A stretch of 64,000 nt of DNA from positions 806,001-870,000 of the forward strand of contig JASPKZ010007432.1 in NCBI GenBank assembly GCA_030220185.1. The letters are read 5' to 3'. A model generated the notes under the pieces. The model did not search any database. It was not told where the DNA came from and saw only the letters and a list, made by a program, of their open reading frames with translations. Of this stretch, positions 30,560-41,278 are shown in pieces. The DNA is from Diploptera punctata. Its lineage: Eukaryota > Arthropoda > Insecta > Blattodea > Blaberidae. How positions within the stretch are numbered: the first letter of the stretch is position 1; each line of letters starts with the position of its first letter. The position numbers were made by a program, and so were the translations under genes.

Positions 30560-31135
30560 ATTAGTCTCTACTCAAATTACTTCCAATCACTGGTGAGCTG
30601 ACTCACCATGAGCAAGTGCAAAGATCGAATTAGCTACCCACAAACTGGTCATGCATGAAAGTCGTCATTTTCGTAATACTGGCAATAAATTACCCAGAAT
30701 TCTCAGCGATAAAACCACTTCCGTTATTTTCGTCTGCTATAGAGGAACGCATTTGCTTGCATCCCGCAAATAATACCGTATATAACAACGTCTGCATCGT
30801 GCAATATTATGCCAATTCTCCTGTTCTTCGAGTTGAATTCTTTGGTAGACTCTATCAAATTCCTCTTCTCCACGTATACCGAAAACAAGATCGAAGTCTT
30901 CAAGGTCCAACATCTTGGATAAAGCGGCAAGGTTTCAAACTACATCGGCTACCATCGGTTCCCTTCGATACGTTTCTATCTTAAGCTATGATCTTAAGTT
31001 ACCTCGTCAGGTAGCTTACGAATTTCAACAATTATTATCGCATGAACAGATTTCTGAGTAAGCAAAATCGTATTAGGATAAAACTTTCTCAGCAGAGAAC
31101 GCCTTTTACGGTCTAATGCATTCAAAGATTCGACC
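30560..31135. mobile_element. Harbinger-type MITE, older copy
   Basis: It aligns with the element at 61568-62164 over most of its length (ACTCAAATTACTTCCAATCA near the start, CTCAGCAGAGAACGCC near the end) and ends GACCC before TAA. The left terminus is degraded. Confidence 0.65.
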
Positions 31136-31430
31136 CTAAGTCTTTCTTTCATCACCACAAGGTAAATAAAATGATTTATTCAAATTTACTTCTAAACCTC
31201 TTTTAATATACACATCTATGAGTTTTCGACTCATAGATTCCAGATTCTCATAATCCTGTGCTATAACCAACTGGTCATCTGCAAATAATAATGTATAAAT
31301 ATTTGTATCTTCAATAGGTATCCCCCTACCTTTACACATTTTCTTCCATGTTTGTAAAGCTTGTTGTATAGAAATCTTGAACAAAGTTGGGGATAAGCTA
31401 CAGCCTTGACGTAAACCTTTTTGTTACTGA
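31136..31430 (-). pseudogene. LINE reverse transcriptase fragment
   Basis: Minus-strand reading: LRQGCSLSPTLF (motif B), then YTLLFADDQLVIAQD (motif C) and YIKRGLEVNLNK. The fragment is about 95 codons long and both ends are lost. Confidence 0.75.
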
Positions 31431-31783
31431 AAATTCATGGGATAATAACATAAATTTGATAGGACTCAGAATAAGAAAGTGTATTTTATTGTTACTTATT
31501 TTGTGAAAAACCGGTACATGATGGAGAAAAACTGAATGTATATTTAAATTCAGCATGGTTGAATTAGCTCTATTCACATATTAGAATAGAAACCCCAGGA
31601 GCAAAGTTAAAATTTGCACTCCAGTGTTTCGAAACCTTTAAAAAAAAACTATCATATCCTCAGCACACATGAGGAAAACATGAATCTTAGCTATATAAAT
31701 ATAAAAAAATACAACAAATTCATCAATGAATCCATATAGTCAAGAAACTAACTGTCAATATTTTTTTTATCTTAAATACATAC

Positions 31784-31892
31784 CATTTTCTTCAATAAGA
31801 AGTTGGTTGTGGAATGTAACATTCTCAAACATAACAGGCATTTCATTTAATACTAAATCTTTCAATTCAGTTAATATCTTCCAGACAATTTT
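31784..31892 (-). CDS. FASN: FASN exon: dehydratase, VWK block
   Basis: Acceptor TTTTCAG|AAAATT, donor AAAATG|GTATGT. It encodes KIVWKILTELKDLVLNEMPV and MFENVTFHNQLLI, which match the FASN block SIVWKTL...LPVVFEDVxxHQATIL. Phase 0 at the start; the final G combines with AA of the next exon. Confidence 0.9.
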
Positions 31893-32032
31893 CTGAAAAC
31901 ATTAAGAAATAACATATTTAGATAAGCTATTAATAATATCACTACTTATTTTAGGAATTCTCACTATGAGGTATATTCATTAAGGTAGAATATTTTTTAT
32001 CACTCACCTCATATTGTTCTTCTTATTTGATT

Positions 32033-32075
32033 ATAAACTAGTTTCGGAACATAGTTTCTGTTCCATCCTCAGTAT
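32033..32075 (-). ncRNA. Hammerhead ribozyme (PLE)
   Basis: Minus strand: CTGAGGA (32072-32066), perfect six-pair stem II GGAACA/TGTTCC, GAAA, stem III CTAG, cleavage-site UU. Stem I pairs ATA with TAT. The ORF stop TAG is stem III itself. Confidence 0.8.
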
Positions 32076-32529
32076 CGTCACGACCGTTGTTCTGTCGTCT
32101 TGAAGAGCTGTCCTTCTCTCCTTCCATTGGCTGATTGAAAAACCTCGAAACCAGGTCATTCTCACCGGGAATTTCAAAGTTCATCAATTTCTTCTTTTCG
32201 CTCTTTTGAATGTAGATCTTTTCCCAAACAGTAAGTTCTTTAGGTTTTTCTATTTGTTTTAAAAATTTAGCTTCTTTCTCGATAAGATGTTTTTCAGACC
32301 ATGCATGGGCAGCCACTGCAGATTTTTCTACTTCCCCTTTCTTGACATTCCTGAGATGTTCTTTCACTCTAGTTTTCAAATTTCTTTTAGTTTTTCCTAT
32401 GTAGAATTTCTCACATTCTTCACATTTAATTTGATAAATCCCTGATTTGTTTTCTTCTTTAATTTTCTCATTCTTATTAGGTCTAATCAGTCTATTGATG
32501 CTGTAGTCATTTTTGGGTGCTAACCTCAT
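32038..32529 (-). CDS. PLE GIY-YIG endonuclease, intact domain
   Basis: It contains SGIYQIKCEECEKFYIGKT, RNLKTRVKEHLRN, SAVAAHAWSEKH, LTVWEKIYIQKSEKKK and FEIPGENDLVSRFF. All catalytic and cysteine positions are present. It ends TMFRN, and those codons are the 3' half of the ribozyme. Two nearly identical domains lie at 35756-36247 and 37030-37527, so this subfamily amplified recently. Confidence 0.85.
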   Translation of the reverse strand: MRLAPKNDYSINRLIRPNKNEKIKEENKSGIYQIKCEECEKFYIGKTKRNLKTRVKEHLRNVKKGEVEKSAVAAHAWSEKHLIEKEAKFLKQIEKPKELTVWEKIYIQKSEKKKLMNFEIPGENDLVSRFFNQPMEGEKDSSSRRQNNGRDDTEDGTETMFRN

Positions 32530-32663
32530 GTTGAAATCTTTAAAAATTTTTTGAAACTTGTGGTGTTTTAATGGATGATATGTGAATTTTCTAAATTTTA
32601 CATTATCTTCTTTAACTTTTAGAAGAGTGCTTTGATTAATAATTTTTTGTCTTTTGAACTTGT

Positions 32664-33655
32664 TTATTTTTTTTTTAGTATCATTTTTATTGCAAAACCA
32701 TTTTTCGTAGCTACGTTGATTATGTGTTCTTTTTCTTTTTCATAATTTTCTTTGTTCATTGGTATGTTCACTAATCTGTGTGTCAAACTATTGAAAACTG
32801 CTTCTTTGTGAGCTATGTGATTGAAACCTAAAGCTTTTATGTAGTTATCTATATGTGTCTTCTTTCTGTAAATTCCAAATTCTATCTTATTTTCTTCATT
32901 CCTTTTTAAGTTGAGATCTAAAAATGGTATTTCTCCATTGATTTCCTTTTCCATAGTGAACTTTATAGTTTGACTTTGAATGTTCAATAATTTTAATGCA
33001 TCATCTATCTGTTTATGATTAACTATTGCAATTATGTCATCCACATATCTGCACCAGAACTTGAAAATTAAACGATGTCCATTAATTATCTTGTGTTCAA
33101 AATTCCCCATGAATAGATTAGCTAAGAATGGAGATAAAGGGTTTCCCATCGAAAGTACTGAATTTTGTTTATAAAATCTTCCATTGTAGGTGAAAAACAT
33201 ATTATCGATACATAATTTAGTTAAAGTTTTATATTCGACTATCTTACTTTTTCAATTTTATTATTTTCATCCAAATCTCTAAAATTTCCATAGTTTGGTC
33301 TTTGGAATGCTTGGAAATAAGGAAACAACATCAAACGAAACTAATCTGTCTGAAGATTGTAGTTGTATGTTTTCTAGTTTATCTACCAATTCATAAGAGT
33401 TTTCTATTGCAGAGTTTTCAAATCCATTCATTTTATTAAATTCCTTACATAACCATTTAGATAAATGATATGTAGGAGACCCTATGTTGTTAATTATCAG
33501 CCTCATTTTCTTCCGTTCTTTGTGCACTTTCGGGAGTCCGTAGATGTTGGGAATTTTTGGATTTGAAACCTTCAGATGAAACTTGTCTTTCTTAGTAAAA
33601 ATGTGATTGATATTCTTGAGAGTGTTGTCTACTTCTTTAATGGTTTTGTTAATAA
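32664..33655 (-). pseudogene. PLE reverse transcriptase
   Basis: The fingers (IPNIYGLPKVHKERKKMRLI) and motif A (RLVSFDVVSLFPSIPK) lie in 33279-33600. A frameshift near 33210-33290 leads to motif B (VLSMGNPLSPFLANLFMG) and motif C, CRYVDDIIAIV, in 32664-33200. The thumb follows to about 32670, with another frameshift in a T run. The N-terminal extension of full PLEs is missing. Confidence 0.8.
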
Positions 33656-33802
33656 TATATCATTACTCATTCAAGAATTACCAGAAATGTATCTAAAATT
33701 ATACACTGGTATATATAACTAACTAAAATAAAATAAGTTAAAATATACCTTCTTAGGTAAAATCCGTCGTTCTCAACTTATAAAAAAATGTAATCTTTAT
33801 GC

Positions 33803-33840
33803 CTGTAGGCCTTTCAGGATATCCATCCCATCTTCAGCAG
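33803..33840 (-). ncRNA. Hammerhead ribozyme, left arm
   Basis: Minus strand: CTGAAGA (33837-33831), stem II GGA/TCC, GAAA, stem III GGCC, cleavage-site UA. Stem I pairs CTG with CAG. Confidence 0.75.
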
Positions 33841-33895
33841 TTCATTCTTTGCTACAGCATCCAGTATGATGTTTGATGCTGTAGCGAAGAATGAA

Positions 33896-33934
33896 CTGCT
33901 GAAGATGGGACGGATATCCTGAAAGGCCTACAGG
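33896..33934 (+). ncRNA. Hammerhead ribozyme, right arm
   Basis: CTGAAGA at 33899-33905, GAAA at 33921-33924, stem III GGCC, cleavage-site UA at 33929-33930. Stem I pairs CTG with CAG. Confidence 0.75.
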
Positions 33935-34592
33935 CATAAAGATTACATTTTTTTATAAGTTAAGGACGACGGATTTTACCTAAGAAGGTAAATTTTTACT
34001 TATTTTATTTTATGACTCTCCACCTCAACGGTTTTAACAATGAATTTTATTAGTATTGACTATATCTAACTAACTCACTGGCACTATCGAACCCCCGTAG
34101 GTTCATGGCCGCGCGGACATAAGCTCTCCATATATCCCTATCCTGAACCAATTTTTTCCCAATCATCCCCTGTATAAGGTATTCATTAATAAATATTTGC
34201 AGAAAGAAACAAGTATGCAATTAATTCATACAAAAAAAAAACAATCTAATATGTCTGTGTATATAACCTATAGTAAAAAAACAACTCAAATTTAAATAAC
34301 TTATAGAACCCATTGTTCAATGCCACATTCCATTTACCCTAAGTAAACTGACTGCAGTTCATACATGATACAAAGTTACCTAAGATACATTTAATATTTT
34401 ATCCTCCTTTATATGCCTAGACCTTCCTAATGGTATTTCCCTTAAAGGATTGCACAAAAACATTTTTTTTAAGTATTTATACTCTTTTTTAATAAAATTC
34501 TACTATGGAAATTTTATGAAGCAATTCATAATTTATATAAGTGAGTCGAATAAATTTTTATGTCTCAGCCTCATAAAACACTGTAATTCTCA

Positions 34593-34632
34593 CAGGACCA
34601 GTTTCTGAAGCTATTGCTTCTATCCTCAGCCA
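34593..34632 (-). ncRNA. Hammerhead ribozyme, left arm
   Basis: Minus strand: CTGAGGA (34629-34623), stem II GAAGC/GCTTC, GAAACTGGTC. The core is complete. Confidence 0.65.
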
Positions 34633-34661
34633 AAAATCCGACTAAGTCAGATTTAGAGTTT

Positions 34662-34702
34662 TGACTGAGGATAGAAACAACAGCTTCAGAAACTGGTCTT
34701 AT
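34662..34702 (+). ncRNA. Hammerhead ribozyme, right arm, stem II mismatched
   Basis: CTGAGGA at 34665-34671 and GAAACTGGTC at 34689-34698, but stem II reads GAAAC against GCTTC, so one pair is lost. Confidence 0.5.
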
Positions 34703-34871
34703 GAGAATCATAGAGTTTTATAACGTAAAGCTGGAGATCTTGAGTTCAAATCCTGGTTCGGGGAAAAATTGTTCTCTATAATCATATTACATGCTTTAAT
34801 ATATCACCATATGGAAACTTTTATATTGAACACCCCTTGTAATTTATAAAAAAGTAATAAAGCTCTTTTAC

Positions 34872-34991
34872 CAGAAATCCAAATGCTGGAAACAATGTTC
34901 TTCCATTAACTTGATGACTTTTATAAATTTTATATTCATCATCATTCAACTTTACATTTATATGAAGTTCCCCAGTCACAGTTTTACTATC
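34872..34991 (-). CDS. FASN: FASN exon: dehydratase catalytic histidine
   Basis: Acceptor GTTTCAG|GATAGT, donor TTTCTG|GTAAAA. It has 40 codons in phase 0 at both ends. KSHQVNGRTLFPAFGFL carries the HxxxGxxxxP motif of the dehydratase, with His as catalytic base; animal homologues read xHxVDGRxLFPATGYL. Here the T of PATG is F, a small variation outside the catalytic set. Confidence 0.92.
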
Positions 34992-35283
34992 CTGAAACAC
35001 AATATGTCACCATAAAACAGTAAACATTTATGAAACAGAAGAAAGAAAATGTGAGATTGTTAGAATAAATATAAATTCATATGACAGCAAGTGGTTTAAC
35101 TTCAAATATTAAGATTCAGTGAAACCACAATTAAGCATTCAAGTCAGGATACCTGAAAATAAATTATGGAGGAAATCCATCAATCTGATGCCTGTAAAAA
35201 TAATATAAATTGTAAATTTGTACACATATACTTATTTTAGGAATTCTCACTATGAGGTATATTCATTAAGGTAGAATATTTTT

Positions 35284-35704
35284 AAATTTGAAGAGAAAAA
35301 TTTTCGCCTAGACCGGGACTCGAACCCGGGACCCTTGGCTTTCCGGGCCAAGTGCTCTACCAACTGAGCTACCGAGGCGAGTTACGATCTAGACGCAAAT
35401 TTTTCTCTTATATACGTTGTAATTCCCTATCGCCAAATGCTTTTGAAACCATTGTTTCTATCTTTGCAAATGGCGGCTTCTTAGTTAAGAAGACATTTAT
35501 TGGAAATTTAACATTACTTTAAAAGCCAGTAAGGCCTCTAATGATGTTTTTATTATTAATTTAACATTTCTCAATGAAAGATAAATTAAATTTGAAGAGA
35601 AAAATTTTCGCCTAGACCGGGTCTCGAACCCGGGACCCTTTTTTTCTCTTCAAATTTAATTTATCTTTCATTGAGAAATGTTAAATTAATAATAAAAACA
35701 TCAT
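35284..35704 (-). repeat. tRNA-like unit with inverted end, 12 bp target duplication
   Basis: TAGAATATTTTT occurs at 35272-35283 and 35705-35716. Inside are one full unit with tRNA-like core 35306-35378, a second core cut after GGGACCCTT (about 35610-35640), and an inverted 3' end. This is the same layout as the PLE insertions. Confidence 0.8.
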
Positions 35705-35750
35705 TAGAATATTTTTATCACTCACCTCATATTGTTCTTCTTATTTGATT

Positions 35751-35793
35751 ATAAACTAGTTTCGGAACATAGTTTCTGTTCCATCCTCAGTAT
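35751..35793 (-). ncRNA. Hammerhead ribozyme, left half
   Basis: Identical in core and stems to 32033-32075: CTGAGGA (35790-35784), stem II GGAACA/TGTTCC, stem III CTAG. Confidence 0.8.
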
Positions 35794-36247
35794 CGTCACG
35801 ACCGTTGTTCTGTCGTCTTGAAGAGCTGTCCTTCTCTCCTTCCATTGGCTGATTGAAAAACCTCGAAACCAGGTCATTCTCACCGGGAATTTCAAAGTTC
35901 ATCAATTTCTTCTTTTCGCTCTTTTGAATGTAGATCTTTTCCCAAACAGTAAGTTCTTTTGGTTTTTCTATTTGTTTTAATAATTTAGCTTCTTTCTCGA
36001 TAAGATGTTTTTCAGACCATGCATGGGCAGCCACTGCAGATTTTTCTACTTCCCCTTTCTTGACATTCCTGAGATGTTCTTTCACTCTAGTTTTCAAATT
36101 TCTTTTAGTTTTTCCTATGTAGAATTTCTCACATTCTTCACATTTAATTTGATAAATCCCTGATTTGTTTTCTTCTTTAATTTTCTCATTCTTATTAGGT
36201 CTAATCAGTCTACTGATGCTGTAGTCATTTTTGGGTGCTAACCTCAT
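35756..36247 (-). CDS. PLE GIY-YIG endonuclease, left half
   Basis: The frame is open, with 163 codons nearly identical to 32038-32529 (SGIYQIKCEECEKFYIGKT, AAHAWSEKH). The thumb region at 36255-36640 precedes it on the minus strand with frameshifts. There is no RT core, so it is a truncated copy. Confidence 0.8.
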   Translation of the reverse strand: MRLAPKNDYSISRLIRPNKNEKIKEENKSGIYQIKCEECEKFYIGKTKRNLKTRVKEHLRNVKKGEVEKSAVAAHAWSEKHLIEKEAKLLKQIEKPKELTVWEKIYIQKSEKKKLMNFEIPGENDLVSRFFNQPMEGEKDSSSRRQNNGRDDTEDGTETMFRN

Positions 36248-36649
36248 GTTGAAATCTTTAAAAATTTTTTGAAACTTGTGGTGCGTAATGGATGATATGT
36301 GAATTTTCTAAATTTTACATTATCTTCTTTAACTTTTAGAAGAGTGCTTTGATTAATAATTTTTTGTCTTTTGAACTTGTTTATTTTTTTTGAGTATCAT
36401 TTTTATTGCAAAACCATTTTTCGTAGCTACGTTGATTATGTGTTCTTTTTCTTTTTCATAATTTTCTTTGTTCATTGGTATGTTCACTAATCTGTGTGTC
36501 AAACTATTGAAAACTGCTTCTTTGTGAGCTATGTGATTGAAACCTAAAGCTTTTATGTAGTTATCTATATGTGTCTTCTTTCTGTAAATTCCAAATTCTA
36601 TCTTATTTTCTTCATTCCTTTTTAAGTTGAGATCTAAATACCATTTTTA

Positions 36650-37185
36650 GATCTCAACTTAAAAAGGAATGAAGAAAATAAGATAGAATTTGGAATTTAC
36701 AGAAAGAAGACACATATAGATAACTACATAAAAGCTTTAGGTTTCAATCACATAGCTCACAAAGAAGCAGTTTTCAATAGTATGACACATAGATTAGTGA
36801 ACATACCAAGGAACAAAGAAAATTATGAAAAAGAAAAAGAACACATAATCAATGTAGCCACGAAAAATGGTTTTGCAATAAAAATGATACAAAAAAAATA
36901 AACAAGTTCAAAAGACAAAAATTTATTATTCAAAGCACTCTTCTAAAAGTTAAAGAAGATAATGTAACATTTAGAAAATTCACATATCATCCATTAAAAC
37001 ACCACAAGTTTCAAACAATTTTTAAAGATTTCAACATAAGGTTAGCACCCAAAAATGACTACAGCATCAGTAGACTGATTAGACCTAATAAGAATGAGAA
37101 AATTAAAGAAGAAAACAAATCAGGGATTTATCAAATTAAATGTGAAGAATGTGAGAAATTCTACATAGGAAAAACTAAAAGAAAT
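36650..37185 (+). pseudogene. PLE RT thumb and start of endonuclease, right half
   Basis: Plus-strand reading: LKRNEENKIEFGIYRKKTHI, GFNHIAHKEAVFNS, THRLVNIP, then SGIYQIKCEECEKFYIGKT near 37120-37175. Frameshifts occur near 36895, in an A run. Confidence 0.75.
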
Positions 37186-37527
37186 TTGAAAACTAGAGTG
37201 AAAGAACATCTCAGGAATGTCAAGAAAGGGGAAGTAGAAAAATCTGCAGTGGCTGCCCATGCATGGTCTGAAAAACATCTTATCGAGAAAGAAGCTAAAT
37301 TATTAAAACAAATAGAAAAACCTAAAGAACTTATTGTTTGGGAAAAGATCTACATTCAAAAGAGCGAAAAGAAGAAATTAATGAACTTTGAAATTCCCGG
37401 TGAGAATGACCTGGTTTCGAGGTTTTTCAGTCAGCCAATGGCAGGAGAGAAGGACAGCTCTTCAAGACGACAGAACAACGGTCGTGACGATACTGAGGAT
37501 GGAACAGAAACTATGTTCCGAAACTAG
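37186..37527 (+). CDS. PLE endonuclease C-terminal part, right half
   Basis: The ORF shown starts at an internal Met; the frame extends upstream to about 37030, so the full domain is present. It has TRVKEHLRNVKKGEVEKSAV and ELIVWEKIYIQKSEKKK, and ends TMFRN-stop within the ribozyme. Confidence 0.8.
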   Translation: MKTRVKEHLRNVKKGEVEKSAVAAHAWSEKHLIEKEAKLLKQIEKPKELIVWEKIYIQKSEKKKLMNFEIPGENDLVSRFFSQPMAGEKDSSSRRQNNGRDDTEDGTETMFRN

Positions 37528-37533
37528 TTTATA
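37490..37533 (+). ncRNA. Hammerhead ribozyme, right half
   Basis: CTGAGGA at 37493-37499, stem II GGAACA/TGTTCC, GAAA at 37520-37523, stem III CTAG, cleavage-site UU. Stem I pairs ATA with TAT. Confidence 0.8.
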
Positions 37534-37609
37534 ATCAAATAAGAAGAACAATATGAGGTGAGTGATAAAAATATTCTACCTTAATTGTATACATATATTC
37601 AAGAAACAC

Positions 37610-38900
37610 TATAATTTATTATAATTATCTTTTGACCATCTTCATTTACAGTACATTAAACTGTTTCATGAAATAGTCATTACTATTTCACATCGTCCTC
37701 TTTTTGGCTAATAGTTATCAACCAGTTATCTGATTTCTCCTTTCTTGTAATTATTGAATTAAAGGTTGATGGTGGTAAGTCTAGACCCTTAGCTATATCA
37801 ATCCTTTTCTCTGCTGGATTTTTGTCCACTTCTTCTATGATGCGAGTTCCTTCTTGTTTAGCAAGCCATATCTTTCAAAATCCAATAAATAATTATGAAA
37901 AGTCAAGAATCGAACTTGTAACAATGTAAAGTTTGCTTAAACTGAGGAACAGACAATTCAGTGAAAGTGTGGACTGGTAGGATTGACAACAATAGTTCTT
38001 AAAAATGGAACAGGCCAAGTGATCTCCTGATGCCATTGTCTATTTAGGTATATGCTGTAAGGGAGATCAAAGAGAAATTCACAAACTACCATAAAAATTC
38101 CATAGTGCAACTTGCTACAGCTCATTATAAAATTGTTTAACTTCGCACTTAAACACGTTCAATACAGGAATTATATCATTCTGAACTGAAAATTCTAACT
38201 AATAAATGCGAGAAAACGACCTTTCGAGAAATGAAAAATGTAGTTTTTCCTCATAGTTTAAATGTAATTAGCACAGGAACTGTAGAAATTTAATGATGAA
38301 TCTGGGAAAATGATAAAACCAAGAACAATAAATCGAGTTTTCACTGTAATCCCTTTTAGCAACTGAAAAAAAAAAAAGTTTTAAAGTTTTAAATTAAATC
38401 AAGATTATTACCGTGTATCTGTAAACAAATAATATTAATTCTTTTACTGTAAACTATTGATTTTTACTTCAGGTCAGAGACTTTACATTTGGTTTCAAAT
38501 CTTAAGCACTGTTTACAATTATTGTAATTCATTTAGTTCATAATATCAATTACTCCTTCAAATGGAATTACTCCTTTTACATAATATTTTTGAAATTTCA
38601 ATATTATTCCTAAACTATCTGTGATAGAAAATTGAAATTTTGTACATACCTAAAGAAAAGTTAGATCCTTTGATGGTATTATAATGTAGTATAACAGGTT
38701 CCTGGATGGAGAGAAACACTACGCTTTGAACAGTACCGCACAGTTCTTGAGATCCATTCTGCATTTACTTGTGGGATGTTTATCATTTTCAGGGCAGGTA
38801 ATTTCAGCAGAAAATGCTCCTTCAATTTTCCATGCAGACGAAGTGGAGGAACTTTATCCAGGGTTCTTTCTGGATGGGGAACATTGAGTCACCGAAATCT
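37610..38900. other. Intron sequence; one unassigned open stretch
   Basis: Mostly AT-rich with no recognised element. At about 38795-38870 (+) a short frame reads ENAPSIFHADEVEELYPGF after an AG; I cannot assign it. Confidence 0.35.
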
Positions 38901-39857
38901 AAGACTTCCTCGCACGCCAAAATTCATTCATCCAATTTATTACATCATCTTCACGGTATAGGCTCCATGGCCTGTACCGGCTCAATACTCCATCGCTTGC
39001 TTGGTCTGCTAGGATCTCTTCTCCCTCATGGTTTGTACATCCAAGCCTGCTTTGGAAATCTGTTGTTATCCATTCGTTGCAAGTGTTCAGACCAACGTTT
39101 CTTGTAATTATAGATTTGATGTGTAATTGGCATTACTCTTAACTCTTCTCTTATAGTTTCGTTCCTTATATGATCTCGTCTTGTACAACCATTAACTGCT
39201 CATAAAAATTTAATTTCTGTTGATTTGATATTTTTAATTTCTTTCTGTCTCTGGACCCAGTTCTCACTGTTGTATAATAGAGTAGGGACTGCCATATTCT
39301 TGTAAAATTTCAACTGTGTTTCCTTTCTTGTTTTATTTCCAAGTGTTCGCCTAATTGTGTCACACATAAATTGATATCTGAAAAGTGTTGTTTGAAGGTC
39401 TTAGTCATAATTGTAAGATATATTGTTTCCCAGAAAATTAAAGTGTGATATTTGTTTAAGTAAAACATTATCTACTACAATTTTTAATCTTACAGGATAT
39501 TTTCCTCTGAAAGCCATTATCTCAGTTTTAGATGCTGAAATCTTGCAATTATATGCTTCTGCTTAGTGTATATATGCTGTATTATAATTTGTCTTCAGAT
39601 ACTGCAATGAGAACTTGGTCATCCGCAAACAGCAGTATATTGATGTATTTGTTTCTGTTAACATTTATTCCTCTGGTTAGTTGCTTTACTCGTACTTGTT
39701 GGTTCCACTCATTCAGCATATTGTCTAAATAAAGGTTAAATAATGTGGTTGATAAACTACAGCCTTGCCAAATACCTCATAATTTTTCCCGATTTTATGC
39801 CTGGTATCAATGCAGACGTGAATGTTATCATATAAGCCTTTAATAACATGTATTATA

Positions 39858-41174
39858 CGAGGGCGGATCGGAAAGTAACGCACAATAATTTTTTTTTTAA
39901 AAAGTTTAATAGTAAAAAAAAGGAAAAAAATCACAAATGAACTTACATCTTTTACCTACTTTTCGACATAGTCACCAACTTTCTCAACACAATTTTCCCA
40001 TCGTGTTACCAGTTTCAATATGCCCTGTTCGTAGAAGTCCGTTTGGTTGGAGTGTAGCCATCTGCGCACTGCTGATTTCACTTCCACATCTGTCTCAAAG
40101 GGTTTGCCGGCCAGAAATTTCTTCATGGGACCAAACAGATGAAAGTCCGATGGTGCAAGATCCGGACTGTATGGTGGATGCTGGAGCACCTCCCAACCAA
40201 ATTCGGCGATTTTCTGACGAACGACAGCAGCAACATGGGGGCGAGCATTGTCATGAAGAAGTTTAACGTTAATGTTGTGACGTTTGTCACGAATGGCACG
40301 ACGCAACTTCACCAAAGTTTTAATGTAGGCCGCAGCATTCACAGTGGTCCCGTGTTCAGCAAAGTCCACCAATAAAACACCATGCATATCCCAGAACACT
40401 GTCACAAGCACTTTCCTGGCAGATTGAGTCACTTTGAATTTTTTCTTTACTGGGGAACCAGCATATTTCCACTCCATTGATGCCTGCTTTGTTTCGGGCG
40501 TGTAGTGGTACGCCCACGACTCGTCACCTGTGACGATTCCTTCCAGAAAGTCATGTCCTTGTGCGGTGTACCGCGTTAAGTGGTCCAAGCTTGCCATCAT
40601 TCGCTGGCCCTTGTGGTCGTCTGTCAGGTTCTTAGGCACCCAGCGAGCACTAACTTTACGGAATTTCAAATTTTCATGAACAATATCGTACACCGCACCA
40701 TAGGAAATGTTGAACTTCTGCAATAAGGCTCGCAGTTGCACACGCCGGTCGTTCAGAATTGCCGCCTCAATGCCTCTGACATTCTACGGGATTGCTGCTG
40801 TTGTCGGCCGGCCGGAGCGTGGCGAATCACTAAGGTTCACGCGTCCCTCTTGGAAGAATGTGCACCACCTGGAGACATTGCTATGGTCCATACAATCATC
40901 CCCATACACGCATGTCCCTGTGAATTTCACTGGGTTTATGCCCTTTGGCCCACAAAAATTGAACAACACTTCTCTGTTCCTCACAGGTGGACAACTGTAG
41001 CATGCACGCCATCTTTGTTGCATAGTTCAAGCTTCTCTCGCAAGAGGTGCACCTGAGAAAAAAATACCATCTGTAGTGAAAACTTCAAACTATATCTCTG
41101 TGAAATTTCAACATTCTAGCTGCAATACCAAGGCAGAAAAAAATTATTGTGCGTTACTTTCCGATCCGCCCTCG
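39858..41174 (-). mobile_element. mariner element (DD34D)
   Basis: Inverted repeats CGAGGGCGGATCGGAAAGTA of at least 35 bp match perfectly between TA duplications (39856-39857 and 41175-41176). The 1317 bp length is standard. Perfect ends and an almost intact gene indicate a recent insertion into the older LINE. Confidence 0.92.
39956..41023 (-). pseudogene. mariner transposase with one nonsense codon
   Basis: 355 codons in one frame, with the start at 41023 just after the 5' leader. It shows the HTH region, RWVPKNLTDDHK, then catalytic Asp in GDESW, HDNARPH and YSPDLAPSDFHLF, with 34 residues between the second and third (DD34D). The only defect seen is a TAG about 80 codons in (after TTAAIP, near 40782). 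Read-through or reversion would give a full protein; as it stands it is inactive. Confidence 0.88.
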
Positions 41175-41278
41175 TATGTTATGGGATTCCTTTTTTGGAC
41201 ATAATTTTCCATAATCTTGGTCTATTGACACAATTAAAGGCCTTTTCATAATCTATGAAAATGATGTGTGTTCTAAGT

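Larger units (their letters stand above)
31950..33655 (-). mobile_element. Penelope-like element
   Basis: On the minus strand the order is RT, GIY-YIG, hammerhead, 3' TATGAGGTGAGTG. At the low-coordinate end is the inverse terminus (AGGAATTCTCACTATGAGGT). Similar TTAATAATAT..CA.TACT sequences flank both sides and suggest a target duplication of about 14-17 bp, now diverged. Confidence 0.75.
33750..34000. mobile_element. Foldback with two intact GGCC-type hammerheads
   Basis: Arms of about 95-100 bp face each other around 33868 with few mismatches and end in CTTAGGTAAAATCCGTCGT or its complement. Unlike the TATGAGGT families, the termini are different, so this is a separate ribozyme-bearing lineage. 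Confidence 0.75.
34555..34725. mobile_element. Short foldback with two hammerhead cores
   Basis: Arms of about 75 bp (CTCAT(A)AAACACTGTAATTC side and its inverse) are centred near 34645. The lengths are unequal because of small indels. Confidence 0.65.
35236..37600. mobile_element. Large palindromic PLE insertion
   Basis: A minus-strand half (35725-36640) and a plus-strand half (36650-37560) are near-exact mirrors meeting at GATCTAAATACC/TTTTTAGATC around 36640. Each half holds the RT thumb, the endonuclease and a ribozyme. A tRNA-SINE sits in the left terminus. Both outer ends belong to the TATGAGGT family. Confidence 0.8.
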
